DNA of 43,780 nt from positions 1 to 43,780 of the IMG/VR virus record IMGVR_UViG_3300034158_000006; one strand, given 5' to 3'. The DNA comes from a virus. Shown here one piece after another: positions 6,038 through 13,489 of this stretch. The first letter of the stretch is position 1. The number at the start of each line of letters is the position of its first letter. The translations under genes and the position numbers were made by a program. Under the pieces are notes generated by a model that saw only the letters and a program-made list of their open reading frames with translations, had not been told where the DNA came from and made no database searches.

Positions 6038-7498
6038 ATGGCCCATGCCTTTCTTTCCCCAAGTGGTGCGGCAGCGTGGTTGCGCTGTAATGCGAAACCA
6101 TGGCGCGAAAAGGATCTGCCGGACACTTCTAACGAAGCTGCTGATGAGGGTACCGCCGCCCACTTCTTGCTAGAACAGTGCCTCGATAAGAACGTCGATG
6201 CGGATCACTTCACCGGCCAGAGCATCAAAGTTGAAGACGGTAAGACCGAGTTCCATACCCACGGCGCTTATGCGGTAGGTCCGGATATGACTCGCGAAAT
6301 CCAGAAGGTCTTGGACGTCGCCAGAGCTAACGCAGACGGCGCAACCATCTATGCCGAACAAGAGCTGCGCATTGAGCAGTTCACGGGGGAGGAAGGCGCT
6401 ACCGGCACCTGCGACATGGTGATCGTCAAAGGCAAAACGCTTTGGATTCGAGATTTGAAATACGGCCGTGGCGTCCAGGTATTCGCAGAAGGCAACGAGC
6501 AGTTGCTTTTGTACGGTGGCGCCGCGCTCGACGAGTTCGACGTTATGGGGGAAATCGAGACCCTGGTACTGTGCATCGACCAGCCACGTTTGAGCCACTT
6601 CGACACCTGGACGATTTCGGTGGCTGATGCGCGCTGCTTGCTGGAGGCGATCAAGCTAACCGCGATCTACATCCTCGAAGCACCGGAGGAGCTGACCGCA
6701 GTACCGGGCGACAAACAGTGCAAATTCTGCAAAGCGTCCGCTACCTGCCCTGAGCGAACTGATTTCACAATGGAGCTAATCACCGAAACATTCGTTGACC
6801 TCGACAAAGGATTCGTGAAGGTCGAAATGCCTCAGGCGGAAAAGCTTTTGGCGCAATCGTTCGGCGTAACGCCAAAAGCGATCAGCTTTAACGAAACAGA
6901 AAGCCGGGAAGACGGCGCCTATTTCCTCGCTCACTTCACCGTCAAGAAGCCAAGCATCCGGCCATCGCTTGAAGAGGCGACTGATGCACTGGCCACGGCA
7001 GACGATGAGCGTTTGGCAACGTTGATGGACGCTGCCGACATGATAGAAGGCTTTGCCAAAGCGGTACGCGCTGAAGTCGAGCGCCGCCTACTGGCTGGTA
7101 AGTTCACCGACGCCCGCTACAAGCTGGTCGAAGGTCGGCAGGGTGCGCGTAGCTGGACCAGCGAGGAGGAAGCCGAGGCCACGCTGAAGGCTATGCGCTT
7201 GAAGGTCGACCAAATGTACGACTTCAAGCTGATCAGCCCCACAACGGCTGAGAAGGTCTTGAAGGAAGCCAACCCACGCAAGTGGACCAAGCTTCAGCCA
7301 TTGATTGGCCGTAGCGATGGCAAGCCATCCGTAGCACCGGCCAGCGATAAGCGTCCCGCTTTGAGCATGGCGATTGCCGAACAGTTCGAAGAGCTGCCGG
7401 CGGAAGTAGAAACATTGATGAACGCTGAATTGGCACACGCCGATTTGGCGGCGGAGCAAGAAACCGTTGTCGAAGATAATTTTGACGATCTCGTTTAA
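6038..7498 (+). CDS. DUF2800 protein, PD-(D/E)XK nuclease-like
   Basis: 486 residues, GGAGG Shine-Dalgarno. Recognisable DUF2800 features are GTAAHFLLEQCL near residue 35, EQELRI near 105, GTCDMVIVKGKTLWIRDLKYG near 120-140 (the D...D-x-K core of a Cas4/RecB-like nuclease) and a cysteine cluster CKFCKASATC near 230 typical of iron-sulphur or zinc sites in this superfamily. In phages this gene sits with a DUF2815 gene and a family A polymerase, as here, so it likely processes DNA ends in replication or recombination. The acidic C-terminus ends DDLV, like four other proteins in the window. Confidence 0.85.
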   Translation: MAHAFLSPSGAAAWLRCNAKPWREKDLPDTSNEAADEGTAAHFLLEQCLDKNVDADHFTGQSIKVEDGKTEFHTHGAYAVGPDMTREIQKVLDVARANADGATIYAEQELRIEQFTGEEGATGTCDMVIVKGKTLWIRDLKYGRGVQVFAEGNEQLLLYGGAALDEFDVMGEIETLVLCIDQPRLSHFDTWTISVADARCLLEAIKLTAIYILEAPEELTAVPGDKQCKFCKASATCPERTDFTMELITETFVDLDKGFVKVEMPQAEKLLAQSFGVTPKAISFNETESREDGAYFLAHFTVKKPSIRPSLEEATDALATADDERLATLMDAADMIEGFAKAVRAEVERRLLAGKFTDARYKLVEGRQGARSWTSEEEAEATLKAMRLKVDQMYDFKLISPTTAEKVLKEANPRKWTKLQPLIGRSDGKPSVAPASDKRPALSMAIAEQFEELPAEVETLMNAELAHADLAAEQETVVEDNFDDLV

Positions 7499-7541
7499 CC
7501 AACAGAAATAGAACCCTCAAAATAGACTGGAGATTTACCCC

Positions 7542-8078
7542 ATGAAAACTACATTCGCATCCGCCCGCCTGGCTTTCCCTGACGTGTTCGAACCGAACAA
7601 AGACGGCAAATTTGCAGCAGCCTTCATCTTCGAGCCCGATCACAAAGGCATTCCAGCTTTGGAAGCGACCATCGAGGAAGTAGGTAAAGCTAAGTGGGGC
7701 GCCAAGTGGCCGCAGATCCGTAAGGAGCTGAAGGCCGGCGATAACCTGCTTATCCATAACGGCGACAGCAAAGCGTCGTATACGGGCTACGAAGGAAATC
7801 TGTTCTTCAACGCCAATAACACTGTTCGCCCAACCGTTGTTGACCGAGACCGCACGCCGTTGACCAAGGCCGACGGCAAGCCCTACTCCGGCTGCTACGT
7901 CAACGTGATCATCGATGTATGGGCGCAGGACAACCAGTACGGCAAGAAGGTTAACGCCCAGCTTCAAGGCATCCAGTTCGTCAAGGACGGCGAAGCATTC
8001 TCCGGCGGCGGCACCTCGGCAGACGCCAGCGACTTCGAAGAGATTGCAGACGGCGCTGATGCGGACGACTTGGTGTAA
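7542..8078 (+). CDS. DUF2815 protein, probable phage ssDNA-binding protein
   Basis: 178 residues, CTGGAG Shine-Dalgarno. Matches DUF2815: RLAFPDVFEPNK, KFAAAFIFEPDH, VDRDRTPLTKADGKPYSGCYVN and an OB-fold-like beta pattern. The last 30 residues are acidic (DASDFEEIADGADADDLV), as in single-stranded DNA-binding proteins whose tail recruits replication partners. Follows DUF2800 in the same operon and is followed by a strong terminator. The role is inferred from the family and the tail. Confidence 0.85.
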   Translation: MKTTFASARLAFPDVFEPNKDGKFAAAFIFEPDHKGIPALEATIEEVGKAKWGAKWPQIRKELKAGDNLLIHNGDSKASYTGYEGNLFFNANNTVRPTVVDRDRTPLTKADGKPYSGCYVNVIIDVWAQDNQYGKKVNAQLQGIQFVKDGEAFSGGGTSADASDFEEIADGADADDLV

Positions 8079-8096
8079 CGCTCAACCCTGATACGC

Positions 8097-8122
8097 AAAA
8101 AGCCTCTTGATTGAGGCTTTTT
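8097..8122 (+). terminator. Intrinsic terminator after DUF2815
   Basis: AAAAAGCCTC, a 6-base loop, then GAGGCTTTTT. A 6-bp GC-containing stem extended by A-T pairs and ending in a T run. It closes the 5618-8078 operon and could work in both directions. Confidence 0.85.
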
Positions 8123-8126
8123 GTTG

Positions 8127-8176
8127 ACCGCTCGTCGGGATACGCAAGACAATACAAGTAATGCGTTGTACAGTTG
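8127..8176 (+). promoter_or_regulatory. Early promoter module, copy c
   Basis: Third copy: ACCGCTCGTCGG (8127-8138), CAAG at 8145-8148 and 8155-8158 (10 bases apart), then GTTGTACAGTTG (8165-8176) with TACAGT as -10. It starts right after a terminator, which strongly supports a promoter role for the module. TTATCGAAA follows at 8179-8187 and also occurs beside copy a. Confidence 0.7.
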
Positions 8177-8210
8177 GCTTATCGAAACCAAATAGTAGGG
8201 AGAAGGGGAA

Positions 8211-8450
8211 ATGGTAGCTCTTACAAACGAATCGATTCAGGCGGCCCGGCAGTGGTATCACGACAACGCACTGGCCTGCATCGCCGCTGTAAAGAATGGT
8301 GAGTACCGGGTTAACGACGAAGCGCGCTACTTCAAAGATATGCAAGAAAATGCGCAGGAGTACCTCAACGGTAAGTGGGATCACACCTTGGCTTTCCTGC
8401 AACGCGCTCACTTCATCCAAACCGGCGAATGCGTAGCCCTTCTGCCTTAA
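8211..8450 (+). CDS. Hypothetical protein (79 aa)
   Basis: AGGGAGAAGGGG Shine-Dalgarno, first gene behind module c. Mostly helical, with aromatic residues (ARQWYHDNALACIAAV, YFKDMQENAQEYL). No family recognised. Confidence 0.7.
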   Translation: MVALTNESIQAARQWYHDNALACIAAVKNGEYRVNDEARYFKDMQENAQEYLNGKWDHTLAFLQRAHFIQTGECVALLP

Positions 8451-8458
8451 GCTGATCC

Positions 8459-8474
8459 GCCCGGTTCGCCGGGC
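8459..8474 (+). terminator. GC hairpin with UUCG loop
   Basis: GCCCGG, TTCG, CCGGGC followed by CCTTTA. A very stable 6-bp stem with a UUCG tetraloop, 8 bases after the preceding stop. Without a clear U run it may act as a weak terminator or as an mRNA-stabilising or processing hairpin. Confidence 0.45.
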
Positions 8475-8507
8475 CCTTTAACGAAAACGAACGCGGGGAG
8501 AAGGGAA

Positions 8508-8687
8508 ATGGAAAAGCAAATCGATGAATTCTGGAATGATTACAACAGCGCGATGAACAATCCCGCGCCGCTTGATGATGGCGGAACAACCCAGCAGGAA
8601 GTTGAAGACCTTCTAGAACGCGCCACCGATTTGCTCGATGCCGTTTGGATTTCCTACCAGGGCCTTCTTGCGGAGCAAGCCAAATGA
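8508..8687 (+). CDS. Small acidic helical protein (59 aa)
   Basis: GGGGAGAAGGG Shine-Dalgarno. MEKQIDEFWNDYNSAM, then EVEDLLERATDLLDAVW, predicts two helices. No motif recognised. Overlaps the next start by ATGA. Confidence 0.65.
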   Translation: MEKQIDEFWNDYNSAMNNPAPLDDGGTTQQEVEDLLERATDLLDAVWISYQGLLAEQAK

Positions 8688-8800
8688 ACATCACATTCAG
8701 CGTCCAGTGCTACAAGAAGCTCCGCGCCAAGGGCTACAAACCCGCCGCCGCGCTCTACGCAGCCAAGTTCTACAAATCGCGTTATCCGTTCAGCAAGTAG
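8684..8800 (+). CDS. Basic miniprotein (38 aa)
   Basis: ATGA overlap with the preceding gene and GCGGAG upstream. Contains ten Lys/Arg and six Tyr/Phe in 38 residues (YKKLRAKGYK, KFYKSRYPFSK), so it is likely to bind nucleic acid or an acidic surface. No homologue recognised. Confidence 0.55.
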   Translation: MNITFSVQCYKKLRAKGYKPAAALYAAKFYKSRYPFSK

Positions 8801-8808
8801 GGGCTCTC

Positions 8809-9021
8809 ATGATCACTATCGCCCAAGAAATAGCAGCTCTGCCCAACCCCTATCAACACGCTGTTGCGAAGATGGAGTACAGGATTAAGGATACTGAGGC
8901 CGGCACCGTAACGATGTTCTTCGTAGATGGGAGCAGCATGTCCTTCCGCATCAGCTATACGGTCGACTATGGATCGCTGACCCCGGCGCAGCAGTTAGCC
9001 TTTAATCGAGGTGAACTGTGA
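8809..9021 (+). CDS. Hypothetical KTSC-like small protein (70 aa)
   Basis: Start ATG at 8809 with TAGGGG upstream. The pattern of a hydrophobic strand, DGSSMSFRISYTVDYG and a short acidic end is reminiscent of small beta-rich phage proteins. Family assignment is not secure. Overlaps the next GTG start. Confidence 0.6.
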   Translation: MITIAQEIAALPNPYQHAVAKMEYRIKDTEAGTVTMFFVDGSSMSFRISYTVDYGSLTPAQQLAFNRGEL

Positions 9022-9500
9022 TCTACACACGCCGCAGAGGCGGCGGGGAATACGAACTGATCGGGGTTTCGGTTGGCGAAGGCCGGACCAATATGGAAAC
9101 CCGGACGGTCTATCGCGATTTGGCTACCGGGGAAATTCACCACCGCTTAGCATCTGACTTTGCGCTAAACATGGCGCCTGTTGGTTCTTTCTTACCGCGT
9201 AAAGAGCTGCTGCAGGAAGCGCTACGGTTACGCGATGGCGGTAAGATCTCCTGGCGAGCCGTTGCAGAGCAGCTAGGTGTGAAAATAGGCTGGCTCCACC
9301 ACAACCTGGATGTAGAAGGACTCGTTTCACGCGACAATCGCCGGCCAGTCAAAGCCACGCCAGAACTCACGCTGAAAGCTGTAAAGCTTCGTGAAGCGGG
9401 GGTTTGTTGGAAGCTTATCGAACGGCAGCTAGGGGTTAACCAGCATACCTTGCGGCGTGCGGTTATCGAAGGCAGGTATCGTGGAAACGCGTCCTGTTAA
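9018..9500 (+). CDS. DUF1653-like domain fused to two helix-turn-helix repeats
   Basis: 160 residues from a GTG start. Residues 1-50 (YTRRRGGGEYELIGVSVGEG, METRTVYRDLATGEI) resemble the small beta domain of DUF1653 proteins. Then come two copies of a helix-turn-helix-like unit: LLQEALRLRDGG followed by SWRAVAEQLGV, and LKAVKLREAGV followed by CWKLIERQLGVNQHTLRRA. The duplication suggests sequence-specific DNA binding to a two-part site. A regulatory role is inference. Confidence 0.65.
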   Translation: MIYTRRRGGGEYELIGVSVGEGRTNMETRTVYRDLATGEIHHRLASDFALNMAPVGSFLPRKELLQEALRLRDGGKISWRAVAEQLGVKIGWLHHNLDVEGLVSRDNRRPVKATPELTLKAVKLREAGVCWKLIERQLGVNQHTLRRAVIEGRYRGNASC

Positions 9501-9502
9501 CC

Positions 9503-9540
9503 TAGGGCCCCTCTTGAATTAGGGCCCCTCTTGAATTAGG
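9503..9540. repeat. 17-bp tandem duplication in a leader
   Basis: TAGGGCCCCTCTTGAAT occurs twice head to tail (9503-9519, 9520-9536) and its first four bases begin a third copy that provides the AGGAG of the next gene. The units contain GGGCCC palindromes. It lies in the short gap 9501-9549 between two genes. Confidence 0.9.
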
Positions 9541-9549
9541 AGAAAGAAA

Positions 9550-9846
9550 ATGGCAGAACAAATAACATGGACGCATGTGGACAAACTGGTTCGCAAGATG
9601 CACGAAGAGCGCGGCATGCTACCTACGGGTTTAACGGATGCAGAAATAACGTATTCATTTATCAAGTGGCAAGAACGCCAGCGTAGCATCCTCCTATTGA
9701 GGTTGGAGCAGCAGGATTGTGAGGCCGTGCAGCTTCGCAACCAGGTGAGAGCCCTCGCGCCTAAGTCTAAAACTAAACAGCGTCTAGCTATCCTAGAAGC
9801 TGCGGTAGAAGATCTACAGGCCAAGCTGGAACGCAACTGCTTATGA
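9550..9846 (+). CDS. Coiled-coil hypothetical protein (98 aa)
   Basis: TTAGGAGAAAG Shine-Dalgarno. The N-terminal half (TWTHVDKLVRKMHEE) is followed by a leucine-heptad helix (LLLRLEQQDCEAVQLRNQV, then LAILEAAVEDLQAKLE). Translationally coupled (ATGA) to the polymerase N-terminal gene, so it may act with the polymerase. No family recognised. Confidence 0.65.
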   Translation: MAEQITWTHVDKLVRKMHEERGMLPTGLTDAEITYSFIKWQERQRSILLLRLEQQDCEAVQLRNQVRALAPKSKTKQRLAILEAAVEDLQAKLERNCL

Positions 9847-10916
9847 ACCTCGATAAGTGCATTTTCCTCGACACGGAAACCTTCTGCGAAACGCCCATAA
9901 ACAACGGGACGCACCGCTATGCGGAAGGCGCCGAGATCATCATGTGGCAGTGGGCGGTCGGCGATGGTCCTGTCGAGATTCGTGATGGGGATGAAGACGT
10001 GTCGGATCTAATGGAGCTACTGGCCGATCCCTCTTACGAGAAGGTCATCCAGAACAGCGCGTTCGACCGAACTGTTATGACTCACGCAATCGGCTTTACG
10101 ATTCCGGTAGAAGAGACGTTCGATACGATGGTCTGCGCTATGGCGCATTCGTTGCCAGGCGCTTTGGAGAAACTGGGTGATATCTTGGGGATTGCGAAGG
10201 ACAAGGCGAAGGACAAGGCCGGCAAGGCGCTGATCCAGTTGTTCTGCAAGCCTCGCCCAAAGAATCAGATCTTGCGCCGGGCTACTCGCGAAACGCATCC
10301 TGTAGAGTGGGAAGCCTTTCGCGAGTACGGGCGTCTCGACATTGAAGCTATGCGCGAGATCTACAAGAAGCTCCCGCGGTGGAATTACCGGGGGGAGGAA
10401 AAGGAATTGTGGCACCTCGACCAGCGCATTAATGAACGTGGTGTGCTGATGGATCTTGACTTGGCGCACGCCGCGATCCGCGCCTCTGACCGCGCGCAGA
10501 AGGAACTGTCGCGTCAGGCGCATGACATGACGGATGGCGCGGTATCTAGCGCCAACCAGCGCGACCGCATGCTCGAGCATATCCTGGAAGCGTATGGCAT
10601 AGCGCTAAAGGACTTGAAAGGCAGCACCTTGGAGAAGGCCCTGGAGAACGAAGACATGCCGGAAGAGCTCAAGGATCTGCTGAGAGTCCGCCAGCAGTCG
10701 AGCAAGTCGTCCAACAGCAAGTACAGCCGGGTTATCAACGGCGTGAGTTCTGACGGGCGTCTACGCGGTCTGCTGGCGTTCTGCGGGGCGTTGCGCACCG
10801 GTAGGTGGGCAGGGCGCCTAATCCAGCCGCAAAATTTACCGCGTGGAACACTTTCTCCAGAAGGCGTGGAACACGCTATCGAAGAACTGCTCTGTGACGC
10901 CGAGGATCTGCTCTGA
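9843..10916 (+). CDS. DNA polymerase family A, N-terminal part: 3'-5' exonuclease and thumb
   Basis: 357 residues. Exonuclease motifs are visible: ExoI IFLDTETF near residue 8, ExoII NSAFDRTVM near 64, ExoIII YGRLDIEAM near 166. The second half (ELWHLDQRINERGVLMD, DMTDGAVSSANQ, RQQSSKSSNSKYSRV, CGALRTGRWAGRLIQPQNLPRG) corresponds to the thumb and the entry of the polymerase domain. In the usual phage form these are continuous with the palm and fingers. Here the frame stops at TGA 10914-10916 and the remaining polymerase is encoded at 10916-11908 in the -1 frame. Confidence 0.9.
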   Translation: MNLDKCIFLDTETFCETPINNGTHRYAEGAEIIMWQWAVGDGPVEIRDGDEDVSDLMELLADPSYEKVIQNSAFDRTVMTHAIGFTIPVEETFDTMVCAMAHSLPGALEKLGDILGIAKDKAKDKAGKALIQLFCKPRPKNQILRRATRETHPVEWEAFREYGRLDIEAMREIYKKLPRWNYRGEEKELWHLDQRINERGVLMDLDLAHAAIRASDRAQKELSRQAHDMTDGAVSSANQRDRMLEHILEAYGIALKDLKGSTLEKALENEDMPEELKDLLRVRQQSSKSSNSKYSRVINGVSSDGRLRGLLAFCGALRTGRWAGRLIQPQNLPRGTLSPEGVEHAIEELLCDAEDLL

Positions 10917-11908
10917 TGTCAAATGTTATGGACAAGTGTTCCAGTGCGATCCGCGGTGTGTTCATCGCCTCGCCCGGAAAGAAATTTGTAGTAGCCGACT
11001 TGGCGGGTATCGAGAACCGGGTATTAGCCTGGCTGGCTGGCGAAGCGTGGAAGTTAGAAGCGTTCCTGGACTTCGATCTGCGCGACGGCCACGACATGTA
11101 TAAGCTCGCCTACGCGAAGGCTTTCGGCATCCGCCCCGAGGATGTAGGGAAGCACGAAAGATCCATCGGAAAAGTTTTGGAACTCATGCTGGGATACGCG
11201 GGAGGTGTAGGGGCTTACATCACTGGAGCGCTGACTTACCGCATCGACCTCGAAGACATGGCTGAAAAAGCATGGGACGTTATCCCGGCTGCGACCCGTG
11301 ACGATGCCGCCAGTTTCTTGGAGTGGCAGCTCGGCCAGGGGAAAAGCCAATACGGTCTAAGTGACCGCGCGTTCATCGTCTGCGACAGTTTCAAGCGCCT
11401 GTGGCGCGAGACTAACCCCGCCATAGCCGCATGGTGGAAAGAGCTTGAAGACGTTGTGCGACGGGCTATCAACAGCCCGGGGCAAACGCTTACGTGCCGT
11501 ATGCACAAGATCCGCCGTGATGGCGCGTGGCTCCGTATCATGCTGCCGTCGGGCCGCTACCTGTGCTATCCAAACCCCCGCGTCGAAGACGACGGCGGGA
11601 TTACGTTCATGGGCGTCAACCAGTTCACCCGCAAGTGGGAAAGGCTGCGCACATACGGCGGCCGGCTCGTCGAGAATATTTGCCAGGCGGTTGCGCGTGA
11701 CGTACTCGCCTATTCCCTCCCCTCAATCGAGAAAGCCGGTTATGAAATTGTTCTTACCGTCCACGATGAGATCATCAGCGAAGCGCCGGACACCGACGAG
11801 TACACGCACGAACACCTGGCCGAACTGATGTCCGCCGGTTGCGACTGGACAGAAGGCTTACCGCTCGCCGCCGCCGGCTTCGAAGCGTATCGCTACCGGA
11901 AAGGTTGA
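10916..11908 (+). CDS. DNA polymerase family A, C-terminal part: polymerase catalytic domain
   Basis: 330 residues starting in a TGATG overlap with the exonuclease gene. Polymerase motif A is VVADLAGIENRVLAWLAG near residue 25, motif B HERSIGKVLELMLGYAGG near 80-97, and motif C LTVHDEII near 280. All catalytic residues appear intact. No separate Shine-Dalgarno precedes the ATG, so reinitiation after the upstream stop is the likely route. The two chains would have to assemble. Either a true gene split or a single-base sequence error would give this picture. Confidence 0.9.
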   Translation: MSNVMDKCSSAIRGVFIASPGKKFVVADLAGIENRVLAWLAGEAWKLEAFLDFDLRDGHDMYKLAYAKAFGIRPEDVGKHERSIGKVLELMLGYAGGVGAYITGALTYRIDLEDMAEKAWDVIPAATRDDAASFLEWQLGQGKSQYGLSDRAFIVCDSFKRLWRETNPAIAAWWKELEDVVRRAINSPGQTLTCRMHKIRRDGAWLRIMLPSGRYLCYPNPRVEDDGGITFMGVNQFTRKWERLRTYGGRLVENICQAVARDVLAYSLPSIEKAGYEIVLTVHDEIISEAPDTDEYTHEHLAELMSAGCDWTEGLPLAAAGFEAYRYRKG

Positions 11909-11911
11909 CTA

Positions 11912-11935
11912 CAAGTCGAATCTTGCATAAGCTTG
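11912..11935 (+). promoter_or_regulatory. Probable promoter/operator related to the early modules
   Basis: CAAG (11912-11915), six bases, then CTTGCATAAGCTTG (11922-11935). The CAAG-N6-CTTG part is an inverted repeat and CTTG-N6-CTTG a direct one, with the same 10-base phasing as the three full modules. CATAAG could be part of the -10. It precedes the DUF551/VRR-NUC/methyltransferase operon. Confidence 0.4.
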
Positions 11936-11958
11936 CGTACAAATAGAGGAGAGACATC

Positions 11959-12213
11959 ATGTCAAATTGGGTTAGCGTTAAAGAGCAAGAAGCACCGAAA
12001 GACGGCCGCGCAGTTGTTCTCTGCTGGGCTATCAATGCAGACGGCCAACCTATCGACTGGAGCTTGAAGCCGGACACGGCCGGCGTATTCGTCCAAGTCG
12101 CCTCATGGTGGGAGGGCGAACGGTGGATCGTTTACTGCTCTCTGCCCCAAGAACCGCGTCTGCATTTCGAGCCTACGCACTGGATGCCTCTACCGGAGCC
12201 GCCAAAATGTTAG
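11959..12213 (+). CDS. DUF551 family protein, copy 2
   Basis: 84 residues, AGAGGAGAG Shine-Dalgarno. Starts MSNWVSVKEQEAPKDGRAVV and ends THWMPLPEPPKC, the DUF551 pattern, as in the copy at 2540-2773. Ends inside the start of the VRR-NUC gene. Function unknown. Confidence 0.85.
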   Translation: MSNWVSVKEQEAPKDGRAVVLCWAINADGQPIDWSLKPDTAGVFVQVASWWEGERWIVYCSLPQEPRLHFEPTHWMPLPEPPKC

Positions 12214-12527
12214 AACGCGATATCGAAGCCTACCTCGTCAAGCGCTGCAAAGAGATTGGCGCGCTGTGCGACAAATTTTGCAGCCCCCAGCGACGTTCGG
12301 TCCCTGATCGGCTGATCACTTTCAGCGGTCGGGTGTTGTTCGTTGAGCTGAAAGCGACCGGCAAAAAGCCTACCGAAGCTCAGGTGCGCGACCACGAGCG
12401 TCGCCGTGCTGCGGGTGCAGAAGTGGTTTGGCTGGATAGCAAAGAGGGCGTAGACGTTCTTATCGATGATTTGTGCGTCTATTGGCGGCCAGTTCGAATT
12501 GATGAAGAATTTAAGGAGTACGTATGA
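12207..12527 (+). CDS. VRR-NUC domain nuclease
   Basis: 106 residues from the ATG at 12207. The start is supported by CCGGAG in the preceding gene's LPEPP codons. Contains LERDIEAYLVKRCKE, PDRLITF, VLFVELKATGKKPTEAQ and the final A-G-A-E-V-V-W-L, which are the VRR-NUC family features, with the PD...E-x-K active site. In phages this stand-alone nuclease is often found beside a SNF2-type helicase, as here, and is thought to cut branched DNA. The next gene overlaps it by ATGA. Confidence 0.9.
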   Translation: MLERDIEAYLVKRCKEIGALCDKFCSPQRRSVPDRLITFSGRVLFVELKATGKKPTEAQVRDHERRRAAGAEVVWLDSKEGVDVLIDDLCVYWRPVRIDEEFKEYV

Positions 12528-13489
12528 CTCTTGGCTACGAGATAAAAATAGGGGATTGCCTCACGTCCCTAAAGAATATGGCCGATCAGTCGGTAAACTG
12601 CTGCGTGACCAGTCCGCCATATTTCGGATTGCGTGACTACGGCGTCGCCGGGCAGATGGGATTAGAAGCTACACCAGACGAATTCGTTAACGCACTCGTG
12701 ACTGTGCTGCGCGAGGTCCGTCGTGTACTAACCGACGACGGGACACTTTGGCTTAACCTCGGGGACAGTTACGCTCGCAATCCGGCCAAGGGGCAACACA
12801 AGCCAGGCGATTCAGGAAAGCAAGCTTACCTATACGACACTGGCGGCGGTCGCGCTTCTTGCACTTCGCAGACCGGACTAGCCGATAAGCAGTTGATCGG
12901 CATCCCCTGGCGTGTCGCGTTTGCCCTCCAGGCAGACGGGTGGATCTTGCGACAGGACATCATTTGGCAAAAGCCCAACGTCATGCCGGAGAGCGTGAAA
13001 GACCGCTGCACAAAATCTCACGAGTACATTTTCCTATTGACCAAATCGCCTAAATATTTCTTTGACCACGAGAGTATCAAAGAGCCAGTTGTCTGCACTC
13101 GTAAACCGGGGCGCAAAGTCAAAGAGACAAATCACTACTCTGCTAAGAACGGCGGCAATTCCGGCCTATCGAAAATGCTGGAGCGTTACCACGACGGTAC
13201 AGCGCCGACCACTCGCAGCAAACGCAGTGTATGGACGGTGCCTCCGGTTCCCTTCAAAGGCGCACACTTTGCCACTTTCCCGCCGGCATTGATTGAGCCT
13301 TGCATTCTCGCCGGATGTCCAGTGGGGGGCGTCGTTCTGGATCCCTTTGGGGGTAGTGGTACAACGGCTGGCGTTGCGTTGGCACATGGACGGAAAGCCG
13401 TTTTGTGCGAGCTGAATCCGGGGTACGCGGAGCTGATCCCTACTCGCATTTCCAATATAGTAAGCGCTGCGCATGGAGATCTTGTCTAA
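12524..13489 (+). CDS. DNA methyltransferase 1 (beta class, TSPPY)
   Basis: 321 residues, TAAGGAG Shine-Dalgarno. Catalytic motif TSPPYFGLRDYG near residue 30 and, near the C-terminus, the AdoMet-binding motif DPFGGSGTTAGVALAHG followed by AVLCELNPGY. That order (motif IV before motif I) defines the beta class of N4-cytosine and N6-adenine methylases; SPPY is commoner in N4-cytosine enzymes. Probably protects phage DNA from restriction. The C-terminus is GDLV and its TAA overlaps the helicase start (TAATG). Confidence 0.9.
   Translation: MTLGYEIKIGDCLTSLKNMADQSVNCCVTSPPYFGLRDYGVAGQMGLEATPDEFVNALVTVLREVRRVLTDDGTLWLNLGDSYARNPAKGQHKPGDSGKQAYLYDTGGGRASCTSQTGLADKQLIGIPWRVAFALQADGWILRQDIIWQKPNVMPESVKDRCTKSHEYIFLLTKSPKYFFDHESIKEPVVCTRKPGRKVKETNHYSAKNGGNSGLSKMLERYHDGTAPTTRSKRSVWTVPPVPFKGAHFATFPPALIEPCILAGCPVGGVVLDPFGGSGTTAGVALAHGRKAVLCELNPGYAELIPTRISNIVSAAHGDLV

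Noticed and set aside
10843-11103. Programmed frameshift joining the two polymerase genes.
   Set aside because: No slippery heptamer near 10910-10920; TGATG reinitiation or a sequence error is simpler.
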